Source of the DNA: Flavobacteriales bacterium
GTDB taxonomy: Bacteria > Bacteroidota > Bacteroidia > Flavobacteriales_F > PHOS-HE28
Direction of reading: 5' to 3'
Length of the DNA: 48,292 bases
Assembly: GCA_020635655.1 (NCBI GenBank)
Contig: JACJZI010000016.1
Coordinates: forward strand, 1-48,292
Shown: in pieces, positions 35,718 through 44,598 of the stretch
How positions within the stretch are numbered: position 1 is the stretch's first letter
How the letters are laid out: every line of letters begins with the position of its first letter
Made by a program: the position numbers and the translations under genes
Notes under the pieces: model-generated
Databases searched by the model: none
Told to the model about the DNA's origin: nothing
The model's input: only the letters and a program-made list of their open reading frames with translations

Positions 35718-36326
35718 CTACAATTCCTCCGCGATCACCTCGCGCACACCGGGGACCATCTGCTTCAGCAGGTTCTCGATGCCACCCTTGAGCGTGATCA
35801 TGCTGCTCGGGCAGCCGCTGCAGGAGCCACGCAGCGTGACCGTGACGATACCGTCCTTGAACGAACGGAACCCGATATGGCCGCCATCGCCCTCCACCGC
35901 GGGGCGCACGTATTCGTCCAGAATGGCGACGATCCGCTCATCCTGCTCATTGCTGGGCGGGTGATGGCTTGCCGCGCGTTCATGTGCCGCCTGGACGACC
36001 TGATGCGGCGCGTCTGCGTTCACCACGCGTCCGTCGTTGTTCAGGAACTCCTGGATGTATTCGCGCAGTTCCAGCTGGACGAGGTCCCAGGTCACCGCAT
36101 CGTTCTTGTTCACGGTGATGAAGTTGCCGGAGATGAAAACACCCGTCACGAAAGGGAGATCGAAGATCTTTTGGGCCAATGGCGAGATGCCCTCCGGCTC
36201 GCTGGGTCCGCGGAATTCCAACATGCGTCCTTCATCCAGCAAGGGGCGGCTGGCCACGTAGCGCATCGAGGCCGGGTTGGGCGTCATCTCGGCATAGACC
36301 GTGATCGGGGGGAGCGTGCTCGACAT
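35718..36326 (-). CDS. Nfu-type iron-sulfur cluster scaffold/carrier
   Basis: The protein has 202 residues. The N-terminal Nfu domain (about 10-95) contains MTPNPASMRYVASRPLL and FVTGVFISGNFITVNK. The C-terminal NifU-like domain (about 120-202) contains DEYVRPAVEGDGGHIGF and the cluster-binding CSGCPSS with its CxxC. It assembles or delivers 4Fe-4S clusters to target proteins in the cytoplasm. The start at 36326 is supported by TACCTTTG six bases upstream. The next gene upstream is divergent, with 77 bases between starts. A longer in-frame start at 36464 would cross that promoter and is rejected. Confidence 0.93.
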   Translation of the reverse strand: MSSTLPPITVYAEMTPNPASMRYVASRPLLDEGRMLEFRGPSEPEGISPLAQKIFDLPFVTGVFISGNFITVNKNDAVTWDLVQLELREYIQEFLNNDGRVVNADAPHQVVQAAHERAASHHPPSNEQDERIVAILDEYVRPAVEGDGGHIGFRSFKDGIVTVTLRGSCSGCPSSMITLKGGIENLLKQMVPGVREVIAEEL

Positions 36327-36332
36327 GTGCGG

Positions 36333-36399
36333 CAAAGGTAGGATGACCATCAAGGGTCGGACTTGGTCAGCAAGGCACCTGCATGCGGCCCTACCTTTG
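36333..36399. promoter_or_regulatory. Divergent promoter pair of nfu and the cysteine-rich gene
   Basis: Leftward TACCTTTG at 36333-36340 lies six bases before the nfu ATG (36326). Rightward TACCTTTG at 36392-36399 lies four bases before the ATG at 36404. Both are perfect TAnnTTTG matches, and both imply leaderless or near-leaderless messages. A TTGG at 36363 is too far from the rightward box (about 26 bases) to be a good -33. Confidence 0.6.
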
Positions 36400-36403
36400 C
36401 ACC

Positions 36404-36790
36404 ATGCATCGCCGGATCCGCGCATACCTGGCCATTCCGCTCGTGATGCTGCTTTCCGTGGCACCCGCGCTCACGCGCATGACCTGTCAGATGAGCGGGC
36501 GGAGCGAGTTGAGGATGGGTGCGGCCGAGGATTGTTGCCCGGGGCATTCAGCGCACGAAAGGGACGAGCTGGCACCGATCTGCTGCCTTTCCGCTCAGGT
36601 GCAATTGAAGGCCGGGAGCTTTGTTCATCCCCTGCCGCTCCATCTGCCATCGGTGGAGCTGGTCCTGGCGGAGATGCCGGTGGTGGTGATACCCTTGGCG
36701 GACCATGCCAGGGTGCGACCGGTCACTGAACGGCCACCTCCGTTGACGGCGCCTGAGCGTGCCGCGTTCACCGGGGTACTGCTGATCTGA
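36404..36790 (+). CDS. Small cysteine-rich exported protein, HYC_CC_PP-like
   Basis: The protein has 128 residues with a signal-like hydrophobic start (YLAIPLVMLLSVAPAL). Three cysteine sites follow: CQMSGR near residue 26, DCCPGH near 46, and ICCLS near 61, then PP in the C-terminal part (RPPPLTAPE). This order of Cys, CC, CC and PP recalls the HYC_CC_PP family of Bacteroidota, which often lies upstream of metal-related TonB receptors and is of unknown function. It lies 77 bases upstream of a TonB-dependent receptor, and a secreted HMA protein follows. A role in heavy-metal (perhaps copper) binding or delivery is likely but inferred. Confidence 0.7.
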   Translation: MHRRIRAYLAIPLVMLLSVAPALTRMTCQMSGRSELRMGAAEDCCPGHSAHERDELAPICCLSAQVQLKAGSFVHPLPLHLPSVELVLAEMPVVVIPLADHARVRPVTERPPPLTAPERAAFTGVLLI

Positions 36791-36867
36791 GATCCTCCTG
36801 TTCGTGGCCATGGGGCGGATCGCTCCAGGCCTTGTTCACTGTAGTTCACCCCTTGAACAGGAAGACC

Positions 36868-39105
36868 ATGCAATTCCATCGACCGGTCCTTGCGATCGTC
36901 CTGCTGGCGGCACTGCCTGCCCGCTCCCAGCAGACCATTTCAGGGCAGGTGCTCGGCCGCGAGCGTGACGGCAGCGAACATCCATTGCCCATGGCGAACG
37001 TGCTTTGGGCCGGCACCACCAGAGGTGCCTCCACGGATGCCGAGGGGCGGTTCACCGTTCCGGCGCCGACGGACCTTCCGGCGCAACTCGTCGCCACCTT
37101 TGTCGGATACACCAACGACACCCTGCTCCTGGGCGAGCGACCATCGGCCCCGTTGCGTATCGTGTTGAGCGCGAGCCTTGAGCTCGGCACCGTGGAGGTG
37201 GTCGAGCGACAGAACGCCACACGGCTTGATGCCCGGAGCATCCTCAGCCAGGAGGAACTCGGCCTGAAGGAGCTCAAGCGGGCCGCATGCTGCGACCTCA
37301 GTGAGAGCTTCGAGACCAATGCCACCGTGGACGTGAGCTATGGCGATGCGGTGAGCGGCACGAGGACGATCCGCATGCTGGGCCTGGATGGCCGGTATGC
37401 TCAGATGAACGTGGAGAACCTGCCTTTCATCCGCGGGCTCTCCTCGACCTATGGCCTTTCCCTGATCCCCGGCACATGGATCGGTGCCGTGAACGTGAGC
37501 AAGGGCGTGGGCACGACCGTGAACGGCCCCAACGCGATGACCGGACAGATCGACCTGCACCTGTTGCCACCGTCGGAACAACCGCTACTGTTCGTGAACG
37601 CATATGGCAACAGCCAGGGAAGGGCGGAATTGAACGTGCACAGTGCGCAGCACCTGGGCAGGGCGGGCAGCAACCTGCTGCTGGTGCATGGCAACCTTTT
37701 CGACACCGAGATGGACCAGAACCACGACGGTTTCCAGGACCGACCGCTGGCACGGCGGATCAATGTGATGGACCGGTGGATGTACCTGGGTGAACGCCGG
37801 TCGGCGCAGTTGGCGGTGCGCTATGCCCTTGATGATCGCACAGGAGGACAACGAGCGGACCTGCTCGGTGATGTGGCGCGCCCGGACCGGTTGTACACCA
37901 TCGACCTTCGGAACGAGATGATCGACGTGTTCGGCAAGCACGGTATCATTTTCCGGGACGACCCCACCAAGAGCATCGGTGTGCTCTTCAGTTTGCGCAG
38001 GCACGATGTCAGCGCCCTGTATGGGGACCGGACCTACTTCGGCCAGCAGGAGAGCGCCTATCTCAGCACGGTGTACCAGATGCTCCTGACGGATGGACAA
38101 GACCAACTGAAGGCCGGCCTGACCTGGCAGTACGATGAATACGCAGAGGCTTTCACGGACAGTGCCTTCGCCCGGAACGAGTCGATGCCGGGCGCGTTCG
38201 CGGAGTACACGATGCATCGCGGGTCGTTCACGTTGGTGGGCGGGGCACGGTTGGATCGCAACAGCTGGTACGGCACAGTGGCGGCGCCGCGGCTGCATCT
38301 CAAATTCGATCCCGGTCCGCTGACCACCGTGCGTCTTTCCGGGGGCTATGGTTTCCGATCGGCGAACCCCTTTGTGGAGACCCCTGCGATGTTCGCCAGT
38401 TCACGTCGTGTCGTGGTAGAGGGGGAGTTGGGGATGGAGCGCGCATGGAACTTCGGGGGATCCGCGTTGCACAAGTTCAAATGGCTGGGCAGGAAATGGG
38501 CGCTGGGGATCGATGGCTACCATACCCGGTTCGTCAGCCAGGTGATCGCTGATCTGGACCGCTCCCCGCAGGTGATCGCGCTCTACATGCTGGATGGGCC
38601 CTCCTATGCGAACAGCCTGTTGGCCGATGTGCAGGTGGACCTCACCCGGGCATTGCTCATGAAGGTGTCCTACAGGTGGTATGATGTCCGCACGACGAAT
38701 GATGGTGTGCTTCGCGAACGTCCGCTGACACCAAGGCATCGGGGGCTCGTGGACCTGGCTTGGACGAGTCTCAACGATCGCTGGCGTGCGGATGTGACCT
38801 GGAATGTGTTCGGCCCGGCGCGCGTCCCATCCACGGCAAGCAATCCGGAGGCATATCGTACCTCGGAACGCGGTCCGTCCTGGTCCACGTTGAACGCCCA
38901 GATCACCCGCGCGTGGGATGCCTGGGAGATCTACCTCGGTGGGGAGAACCTCACGAGCACGCTGCAATCCCGGCAGATCATCGCATCGGATGATCCCTTC
39001 GGCCCGTATTTTGATGCCAGCTTGATCTGGGGGCCGATCGATCGTGCCATGGTCTACGCCGGAATTCGTTATTCAGTTGGACCCAAAAAGAAGGAACGAC
39101 CATGA
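36868..39105 (+). CDS. TonB-dependent receptor with CarboxypepD_reg domain
   Basis: The protein has 745 residues. A signal peptide (about 1-20, ending LPARSQ) leads a carboxypeptidase regulatory-like domain (about 22-105; ISGQVLGRE, TTRGASTDAEGRFTV, TFVGYTNDTLLL). A plug follows (about 120-230; KRAACCDLSESFETNATVDVS, then RTIRMLGLDGRYAQMNVENLP). The barrel (about 235-745) contains many strands, for example YGFRSANPFVETPAMFASSR. Energy from TonB-ExbBD drives uptake of the ligand across the outer membrane. The ATG at 36868 is chosen over one 12 codons upstream because it starts the signal peptide. It overlaps the HMA gene by four bases, pointing to a heavy-metal ligand. Confidence 0.9.
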   Translation: MQFHRPVLAIVLLAALPARSQQTISGQVLGRERDGSEHPLPMANVLWAGTTRGASTDAEGRFTVPAPTDLPAQLVATFVGYTNDTLLLGERPSAPLRIVLSASLELGTVEVVERQNATRLDARSILSQEELGLKELKRAACCDLSESFETNATVDVSYGDAVSGTRTIRMLGLDGRYAQMNVENLPFIRGLSSTYGLSLIPGTWIGAVNVSKGVGTTVNGPNAMTGQIDLHLLPPSEQPLLFVNAYGNSQGRAELNVHSAQHLGRAGSNLLLVHGNLFDTEMDQNHDGFQDRPLARRINVMDRWMYLGERRSAQLAVRYALDDRTGGQRADLLGDVARPDRLYTIDLRNEMIDVFGKHGIIFRDDPTKSIGVLFSLRRHDVSALYGDRTYFGQQESAYLSTVYQMLLTDGQDQLKAGLTWQYDEYAEAFTDSAFARNESMPGAFAEYTMHRGSFTLVGGARLDRNSWYGTVAAPRLHLKFDPGPLTTVRLSGGYGFRSANPFVETPAMFASSRRVVVEGELGMERAWNFGGSALHKFKWLGRKWALGIDGYHTRFVSQVIADLDRSPQVIALYMLDGPSYANSLLADVQVDLTRALLMKVSYRWYDVRTTNDGVLRERPLTPRHRGLVDLAWTSLNDRWRADVTWNVFGPARVPSTASNPEAYRTSERGPSWSTLNAQITRAWDAWEIYLGGENLTSTLQSRQIIASDDPFGPYFDASLIWGPIDRAMVYAGIRYSVGPKKKERP

Positions 39106-39476
39106 ACACCCTCCGCATCGCCATCGTCACATTCTCACTCATGGCCTTTGGCGTGACCAAGGCACAGAACGATCATTCCAAGGACGATAAGTACGCGCAT
39201 CTGGAAGTGCATACTTCCGCGATATGCGGCACATGCAAGAAGACCATCGAGGGCGACCTGATCTATGAGAAGGGGGTGCATGCCGTGCATCTGGACCTGG
39301 CCGCGAACGTGATCCACGTATCCTATGATGCGGACAGGACCGATCCGGACAAGATCCGAAAGGCCATCACACGGATCGGGTATGACGCGGACGGTCTTGT
39401 CGCGGACCCGAAGGCGATGAAGCGCTTGCCGGCCTGTTGTCAGAAGGAGGCCGAGGAACACTTGGAACACCATTGA
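39102..39476 (+). CDS. Exported heavy-metal-associated (HMA) domain protein
   Basis: The protein has 124 residues. A signal peptide (about 1-22, FSLMAFGVTKAQ) precedes an HMA-like ferredoxin fold (about 30-105). The metal-binding CxxC is at Cys42 and Cys45 (ICGTCKKTIE), the place of the classic GMxCxxC. The C-terminal tail has CC at about 115-116 and His residues (HLEHH) that could add ligands. HMA proteins bind Cu(I) or similar soft metals and pass them between partners. This copy is periplasmic or surface-exposed by its signal peptide. It overlaps the receptor gene by four bases (ATGA) and lies one base before the carbonic anhydrase-like gene, so the three are probably co-transcribed. Confidence 0.88.
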   Translation: MNTLRIAIVTFSLMAFGVTKAQNDHSKDDKYAHLEVHTSAICGTCKKTIEGDLIYEKGVHAVHLDLAANVIHVSYDADRTDPDKIRKAITRIGYDADGLVADPKAMKRLPACCQKEAEEHLEHH

Positions 39477-39477
39477 C

Positions 39478-39999
39478 ATGGCATTGGTCCGCACCCTGAA
39501 CGATAGCACCCCCCGCTTCGGTCAGGGTTGTTTCCTGGCCGAGACCGCCGTGGTGATCGGTGACGTGGAGATGGGCGCGCAATGCTCCGTCTGGTACCAT
39601 GCGGTGGTGCGAGGGGACGTTCACCGGATCCGGATCGGCGATCGCGTGAACATCCAGGACGGGGCGATCCTGCACTGCACCTATCAGCGGGCGGCGCTCA
39701 CCATCGGCAACGACGTCAGCATCGGTCACCGGGCCATCGTGCACGGCTGCACGATCCGGGACAAGGTGCTCGTGGGCATGGGCGCGATCGTGATGGACCA
39801 TGCCGATATCGGCAGTGGCAGCGTGATCGCCGCGGGTGCGGTGGTGTTGCAAGGCACCGAGGTGCGACCGAACAGCCTCATGGCCGGCGTGCCCGCGAAA
39901 CGCGTGCGGGAGGTGGGGGAGGACCTGTCGGTGAACGAGATCGAACGGATCGCGCGGAACTATCTGACGTACGCGGGTTGGTACACGGCAGGCACCTGA
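39478..39999 (+). CDS. Gamma carbonic anhydrase-like left-handed beta-helix protein
   Basis: The protein has 173 residues with the hexapeptide repeats of a left-handed beta-helix (VVIGDVEMGAQCSVWYHAVVRGD, then IGDRVNIQDG and IGNDVSIGHRAIVHGCTI). His66, His84 and His89 occupy the metal-binding positions of gamma carbonic anhydrases. The C-terminal helix (NEIERIARNYLTYAGWY) matches the YrdA/PaaY-type subfamily. Activity as a carbonic anhydrase is uncertain for many members. It begins one base after the HMA gene stop. Its stop is five bases from the convergent murI stop, so no separate terminator fits. Confidence 0.92.
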   Translation: MALVRTLNDSTPRFGQGCFLAETAVVIGDVEMGAQCSVWYHAVVRGDVHRIRIGDRVNIQDGAILHCTYQRAALTIGNDVSIGHRAIVHGCTIRDKVLVGMGAIVMDHADIGSGSVIAAGAVVLQGTEVRPNSLMAGVPAKRVREVGEDLSVNEIERIARNYLTYAGWYTAGT

Positions 40000-40003
40000 C
40001 CGG

Positions 40004-40825
40004 TCAGCGCTCTTCCCAGAGCCGCAGCTCCTCGACCCGCAGTTTGTGGCGGAAGAAACGCCCAGCGCTCTTGGCGAAGGACTCGCTCACATCGGACAGG
40101 AAGAAATGGTCCGGGCCGGCGGGTGCATCTGCCTCATGCAAAAGGCCGAGGCCCGTGAGCTGCTGTTCGATGTGACGCGCCACGATGGTGGGCGGATCGA
40201 GGACGGCGACCCGCTCACCCGCCACCTCTTCCACCTCCTTGCGGATCAATGGGTAGTGGGTGCATCCGAGCACGAGCGCCTCGATGCCGGCCAGGTTGCG
40301 GTTCTCCAGGTAGCCCCGGATGACGGCCCGACTGATCGCGTTCTTGTAGAAGCCTTCTTCGATCATCGGGGCAAGGAGCGGTGTGGCCAGCGATCGCACC
40401 TTCACCGAAGGTGCCAGACGGCCGATGGCCCGCACGTAGACACGGGACCCGATGGTGCCTTTTGTACCGATCACGCCGATGCGCCGGCCTTTCCAATGCG
40501 CGGCCACATGACGGGCGATCGGATCGATGACATTGAACACCGGGACTTGATCCCCGGCGGTGAGCTCGACCTCACCGGTGGCATGGGCCGATGCCGTATT
40601 GCAGGCGATCACGATGGCCTTGCATCCACGGTCGAGCAGAAAGCTGGTGATGCGGATGGCATAGTGCTTGATCGCCTCCGCCGATTTTTCACCGTAGGGG
40701 AAGTGGGCGGTATCCCCGAAATAGAGCAACCGTTCCCCAGGCAGTGTGCGGCGGATGGCCGACGCCACTGTAAGTCCGCCGATGCCGGAATCGAAGATCC
40801 CGATGGGACGTTCGTTGCGCGGCAC
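40004..40825 (-). CDS. murI: Glutamate racemase
   Basis: The protein has 273 residues and makes D-glutamate for peptidoglycan. The catalytic cysteines are Cys75 (VIACNTASAHA) and Cys188 (LVLGCTHYPLI). The N-terminus carries IFDSGIGGLTVASAI, and FGDTAHFPYGEKS follows at about 36-48, both family hallmarks. The length is as expected. It is the last gene of the leftward envelope cluster, 19 bases after the second OmpH gene, and its 3' end meets the gamma carbonic anhydrase gene. This position after bamA-ompH-ompH is a conserved arrangement in Bacteroidota as I recall it. Confidence 0.97.
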   Translation of the reverse strand: MPRNERPIGIFDSGIGGLTVASAIRRTLPGERLLYFGDTAHFPYGEKSAEAIKHYAIRITSFLLDRGCKAIVIACNTASAHATGEVELTAGDQVPVFNVIDPIARHVAAHWKGRRIGVIGTKGTIGSRVYVRAIGRLAPSVKVRSLATPLLAPMIEEGFYKNAISRAVIRGYLENRNLAGIEALVLGCTHYPLIRKEVEEVAGERVAVLDPPTIVARHIEQQLTGLGLLHEADAPAGPDHFFLSDVSESFAKSAGRFFRHKLRVEELRLWEER

Positions 40826-40844
40826 CGGAACGGGGGTATGCAGG

Positions 40845-41363
40845 TCAGAGGCCGAGCTTGGCCTTCACCAGCGGCATGATGTCGTCGCCACCGTCGGAGT
40901 ACAGCACGAACCCCGCGCTGCTGTCGAAGATGTAGGAGAAGCCCTTCTCCTTGGCCACGGCCGTGATCGCACTGTCGGTGCGGGCCACCATCGGCTTCAA
41001 CAATTCCTGTTCCTGCTTGGCCAGATCGTCCTGCGCCTTGTCCTGGGCATCCTGGATGCGTTGCTCCAGATCACTGATCTCGCGCTGGGCGACCTCTTTT
41101 TCCGTCTGGGTCATCGTGGCGGACTTCGATTGGTAGTCCGCGATCTTCTGTTGGTACTCGGCACCCATGGCCTTCAGCCGGTCGTCCAGCGTTTTGGCGA
41201 AATCCTGCATCTTCTTCTCGGCGTCGGGACGTTCCGGAAGCATCAGCATCAGGGCCTGCCGGTCGATATGCCCGAGCTTGGCGTTCTGGGCCATCAGGGC
41301 CGGTGTCCCGGCCAAGAGCAGGCAGGCGGTGAGGATGAGCTGTTTCATCAGTTCGGTTTTCAT
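40845..41363 (-). CDS. OmpH/Skp-family periplasmic chaperone
   Basis: The protein has 172 residues. A signal peptide (about 1-25, ending PALMAQ) is followed by the Skp/OmpH pattern: KLGHIDRQALMLMLPE, a long charged coiled-coil helix pair (about 45-135), and a C-terminal strand region (GFSYIFDSSAGFVLYSDGGDDIMPLVKAKLGL). It should hold unfolded outer-membrane proteins on the way to BamA. The ATG at 41363 overlaps the upstream OmpH stop by four bases; an internal ATG at 41348 is an alternative. The upstream paralogue differs by an acidic tail, so the two may have separate jobs. Confidence 0.93.
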   Translation of the reverse strand: MKTELMKQLILTACLLLAGTPALMAQNAKLGHIDRQALMLMLPERPDAEKKMQDFAKTLDDRLKAMGAEYQQKIADYQSKSATMTQTEKEVAQREISDLEQRIQDAQDKAQDDLAKQEQELLKPMVARTDSAITAVAKEKGFSYIFDSSAGFVLYSDGGDDIMPLVKAKLGL

Positions 41364-42046
41364 CGTGGTTTGACGGTGTTGTCCTGTCCGGTCTGCGGCT
41401 TGCCTCCCTTGTCCATGGTGTTCGGCCTGTCCTTGGAGTTCATCCGGTCGTTGCCGTCGGGCTCGTCGCCCTGGTCATTGTCCTCGTCCTCGCCGTCACG
41501 CATGTTCCCGGGGTTGTTCGAATGGTCCGGACGGATGCCCAGTTTGCGAAGGACACTGTCGCTCTTGTCGTACTTGTCGTTGGCGAACAGGATGTTGTTG
41601 CCTTGGGAGCCGATGTCGAAGATGGCCAGGTAGCTGGTGCCTGCGACCTCTTTCACCGCTTGGAATACGCGGTCCTGGATCGGTTGGATCAGTTCCTGGC
41701 GTTTCTTGAACAGGTCGCCGTTCACGCCAAAACGCTTTTTCTGCAGCTCGCGGGCCTCCTGCTCCTTGCTCTCGATGTCGGCCAGGCGCGACTTCTTCAT
41801 CTCCTCGGTCAGCAGGATGGCCTCGGCATTGTAGGCATCACGCAGGCGCTTGATCACATCATACCTTTCCTCGATCTCCTTCTGCCACTGGCTGGAGAAG
41901 TGGTCCAACTCATCCTGGGCCGCGTGGTAATCGGGCATCTGGTCCAGGATGTACTTCGTATCCACGAAGGCGATGCGTTGCGCATGGGCCGGGTTCGCCA
42001 GGAAAGGTGCGGCCAGAAGGACGATACGGAGGAGGAACGAGCGCAT
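41360..42046 (-). CDS. OmpH/Skp-family chaperone with long acidic C-terminal tail
   Basis: The protein has 228 residues. After a signal peptide (about 1-22) come the OmpH core IAFVDTKYILDQMPDYHAAQ and a long coiled coil (about 42-130). The C-terminal strand has TSYLAIFDIGSQGNNILFAN. Beyond the core (from about 170) a tail of nearly 60 residues is rich in Asp, Glu, Asn, Gly and Lys (MRDGEDEDNDQGDEPDGNDR), likely disordered; the usual family member lacks it. It follows bamA by 29 bases and overlaps the second OmpH gene by four. The tail could bind Ca or cationic partners, but that is a guess. Confidence 0.92.
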   Translation of the reverse strand: MRSFLLRIVLLAAPFLANPAHAQRIAFVDTKYILDQMPDYHAAQDELDHFSSQWQKEIEERYDVIKRLRDAYNAEAILLTEEMKKSRLADIESKEQEARELQKKRFGVNGDLFKKRQELIQPIQDRVFQAVKEVAGTSYLAIFDIGSQGNNILFANDKYDKSDSVLRKLGIRPDHSNNPGNMRDGEDEDNDQGDEPDGNDRMNSKDRPNTMDKGGKPQTGQDNTVKPR

Positions 42047-42075
42047 TTTGAAGCGTCGAAATTAGGCGATCCGGG

Positions 42076-44598
42076 TCACAGCTCCCCAAGATCGATGCCG
42101 ATCGTGAAGTGGAACTGTCCGGCGGGCATGCTCGGAGCATCCGGCACATCGTCCAGCCGCCAGCCGTAGTCCAGGCCCATGGGACCGAACATCGGGAGGA
42201 AGAGCCGCAGCCCCACTCCCGCCGAACGGTAGAGCCGGAAGGGGTCGTAGCGCGCGAAGGTGCCCCAGGTATTGCCGGCCTCGAGGAACCCCAACATGTA
42301 GATCGTGGCCGAGGGGTTCAGGCTCAGGGGGAACCGCAGCTCCGTGCTGTATTTGTTGATGATGAAGTTGCCCGTGCTGGGCGAAAGGGACAGGTCATCG
42401 TATCCGCGCAGTCCGACGATCTCACGACCGTCCAACTGATAACCGGTGAGTGCCGAGCCGCCCAGGTAGAAACGCTCGAAGGGGCTGTCGCCGATGCGGT
42501 CGGTGTAATGGCCCAGGTATCCGAAGCCGGCGCGGGCCATCAGCACCAGGTCATGACCGGTCTTGCTGCGGGTCACCCGGGTGAACCATTGTGTGGTGAA
42601 CTTCCATTTGTGGAACTCGGCCCACCGGTAGCGTTCGCTGGGCGAGAGGCTCGCATAGTCCTTGTCCGGGTTGAACGCCGAGAAGGGCGGGGTGGCCTTC
42701 AGGGAGAGCGTGATGTCCGAACCCGATCGTGCGAAGAAGGGCTGGTCGACGGAGTTGCGCGAGAGCTGGATCTGGTAGGCCAGCACGTTGGAGGTGCCGT
42801 TGTTGAAAGAGAACAACGAATTCCAATTCCGCAGGTCGTAAAGCTGGAAGCTCACCGTTTGGCGCAGGATGAAATAGTCGTCCGGCCAGTTGAGCCGTTT
42901 GCCCAGCCCCACCGATCCGCCGGAGATGAGCAGCGATTGACGGGCGGGGTTGGCGATGCGCCCGTTCTCCGAGCTCACGTACTTGCTTTCGCCATTGGTC
43001 TGCACCGAGTGGTAGGCCGACAGGCTGAGGGCGTTCGGTCTGCGACCGCCCAACCAGGGTTCCACGAAGCTGAGGCTGTACGACTGGTAGTACCGCCCAT
43101 TGGTCTGGGCGCGCAGGTTCAACGTCTGTCCGTCGCCGGCGGGAAGTGGTTGCCAGGCATCACCGTGGAAGATGTTGCGCAGGGAGAAGTTCGTGAACGA
43201 GACGCCGAGCGACAGCACCACGCGCCCGGCACCCCAACCGCCGCTCAGCTCCAGGCGGTCGCTTGGTTTCTCCTCCACGCTGTACTCCAGGTCCACCATG
43301 CCGGAGCGCTGGTCGGGGATCGGGTTCACGCCCAGTTTTTCCGGATCGAAATAGCCCAGATTGGCGAGCTCACGCTGCGTGCGCAGTACATCCGAACGGT
43401 TGAAGAGCTCACCCGGCTTGGTGCGGATCTCGCGCCGGATCACGTGTTCGTTGGTCTTGGTGTTGCCCTTGATGGTGACGTCGCGGATGCGGAACTGTTT
43501 GCCCTCGTGGATGCGGACCTCCACGTTGATGCTGTCGCCGGCCACCACGGTCTCCACCGGTTCGGGGTTGAAGGCCAGATAGCCATCGTCCATGTAGAGC
43601 GAACTGATGTCGCGACCGCTCTGGTTCATGTAGATCCGGCTGTCCAGGAGCTTCTTGTTGTACACATCGCCCTTCCGGATGTTCATGATCTCGTCCAGCT
43701 CCCGGTCGGTATGCTTCGTGTTCCCGGTGAAGGTGATTTCCCGGAAATGGAACTTGTTGCCTTCGTCCACCGTCAGCTCCAGTTGGAGGTGGCGCTTGTC
43801 CACGTAGTACATCGTGTCGCTGAGGATGGCGGCGTTCCGGAACCCCAATTCGTTGTATTTGTCGATCACGTTCTCCTTGTCGGCCCGGTATTCCTTGCTC
43901 TGGAACTTGCTGCTGGCGAACGGGTTGTACCAGACCGTGCGTTTCGTTTTCCGCATGGCATGCCGCAGCTTCCGCGCCTTCACCTCCTGGTTGCCATGGA
44001 ATACGATATTTCGGATCTTGACCTTCTTCCCCTTGTCGACATTGATGAGCAGGAGCTCGCTGTTGTCCATCAAGGTGTCCGTGCGTTCCACGATCTGGAC
44101 GTCGGCCCGCAGGAAGCCCTTGTCCACGTAGAACTTGCGAATGCTGTAGCGCGCGTTCGCCAGCAGTGCCTCGTTCACCTGCTGACCGCGTACAAGGCCG
44201 ATCTCCTCGCGCAGTTTGTCGGCATCGCTCTTGCTGATGTTGTTGAACTTGAAACGTGACAGGCGTGGTCTTTCGAGCACCACGATGTTCAGGAAGATGG
44301 TGGAGCCGCGCACTTCGGCGGCCTCGATGCGGACATCACTGAAGAGCCGTTGTTCCCAGATGTTCCTGATGGCCTTGCTGATCTTTTCACCAGGGACCGT
44401 GATATGCTGGCCCACCTGCAGGCCACTGAAGAGCTTGACGGCGTTGGGGTCGGTGCTCGTGGCGCCCGAAACTGTGATGCCGCCGATCTCATACTCGCGC
44501 GCCAGGGCATAGTCCATGGCCGGCACGGTGGGCTTCTGGGCCAGCGCGGGTGCCTCGGCGAAAAGGATCAGGAGCAGTGCGGGAAGGCGTACGCGCAT
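42076..44598 (-). CDS. bamA: Outer-membrane protein assembly factor BamA
   Basis: The protein has 840 residues. A signal peptide (about 1-20, LLLILFAEAPALAQ) is followed by a row of POTRA domains (about 30-430; for example ITVSGATSTDPNAVKLFSGLQVGQ and YVDKGFLRADVQIVERTD). The barrel contains VGLRGYDDLSLSP, with the L6 (V/L)RGY motif, and ends with a short C-terminal strand signal. It folds and inserts barrel proteins into the outer membrane. The ATG lies directly beside the uppS stop. Neighbours (uppS upstream, two OmpH/Skp genes downstream) give the standard Bacteroidota order. Confidence 0.96.
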   Translation of the reverse strand: MRVRLPALLLILFAEAPALAQKPTVPAMDYALAREYEIGGITVSGATSTDPNAVKLFSGLQVGQHITVPGEKISKAIRNIWEQRLFSDVRIEAAEVRGSTIFLNIVVLERPRLSRFKFNNISKSDADKLREEIGLVRGQQVNEALLANARYSIRKFYVDKGFLRADVQIVERTDTLMDNSELLLINVDKGKKVKIRNIVFHGNQEVKARKLRHAMRKTKRTVWYNPFASSKFQSKEYRADKENVIDKYNELGFRNAAILSDTMYYVDKRHLQLELTVDEGNKFHFREITFTGNTKHTDRELDEIMNIRKGDVYNKKLLDSRIYMNQSGRDISSLYMDDGYLAFNPEPVETVVAGDSINVEVRIHEGKQFRIRDVTIKGNTKTNEHVIRREIRTKPGELFNRSDVLRTQRELANLGYFDPEKLGVNPIPDQRSGMVDLEYSVEEKPSDRLELSGGWGAGRVVLSLGVSFTNFSLRNIFHGDAWQPLPAGDGQTLNLRAQTNGRYYQSYSLSFVEPWLGGRRPNALSLSAYHSVQTNGESKYVSSENGRIANPARQSLLISGGSVGLGKRLNWPDDYFILRQTVSFQLYDLRNWNSLFSFNNGTSNVLAYQIQLSRNSVDQPFFARSGSDITLSLKATPPFSAFNPDKDYASLSPSERYRWAEFHKWKFTTQWFTRVTRSKTGHDLVLMARAGFGYLGHYTDRIGDSPFERFYLGGSALTGYQLDGREIVGLRGYDDLSLSPSTGNFIINKYSTELRFPLSLNPSATIYMLGFLEAGNTWGTFARYDPFRLYRSAGVGLRLFLPMFGPMGLDYGWRLDDVPDAPSMPAGQFHFTIGIDLGEL

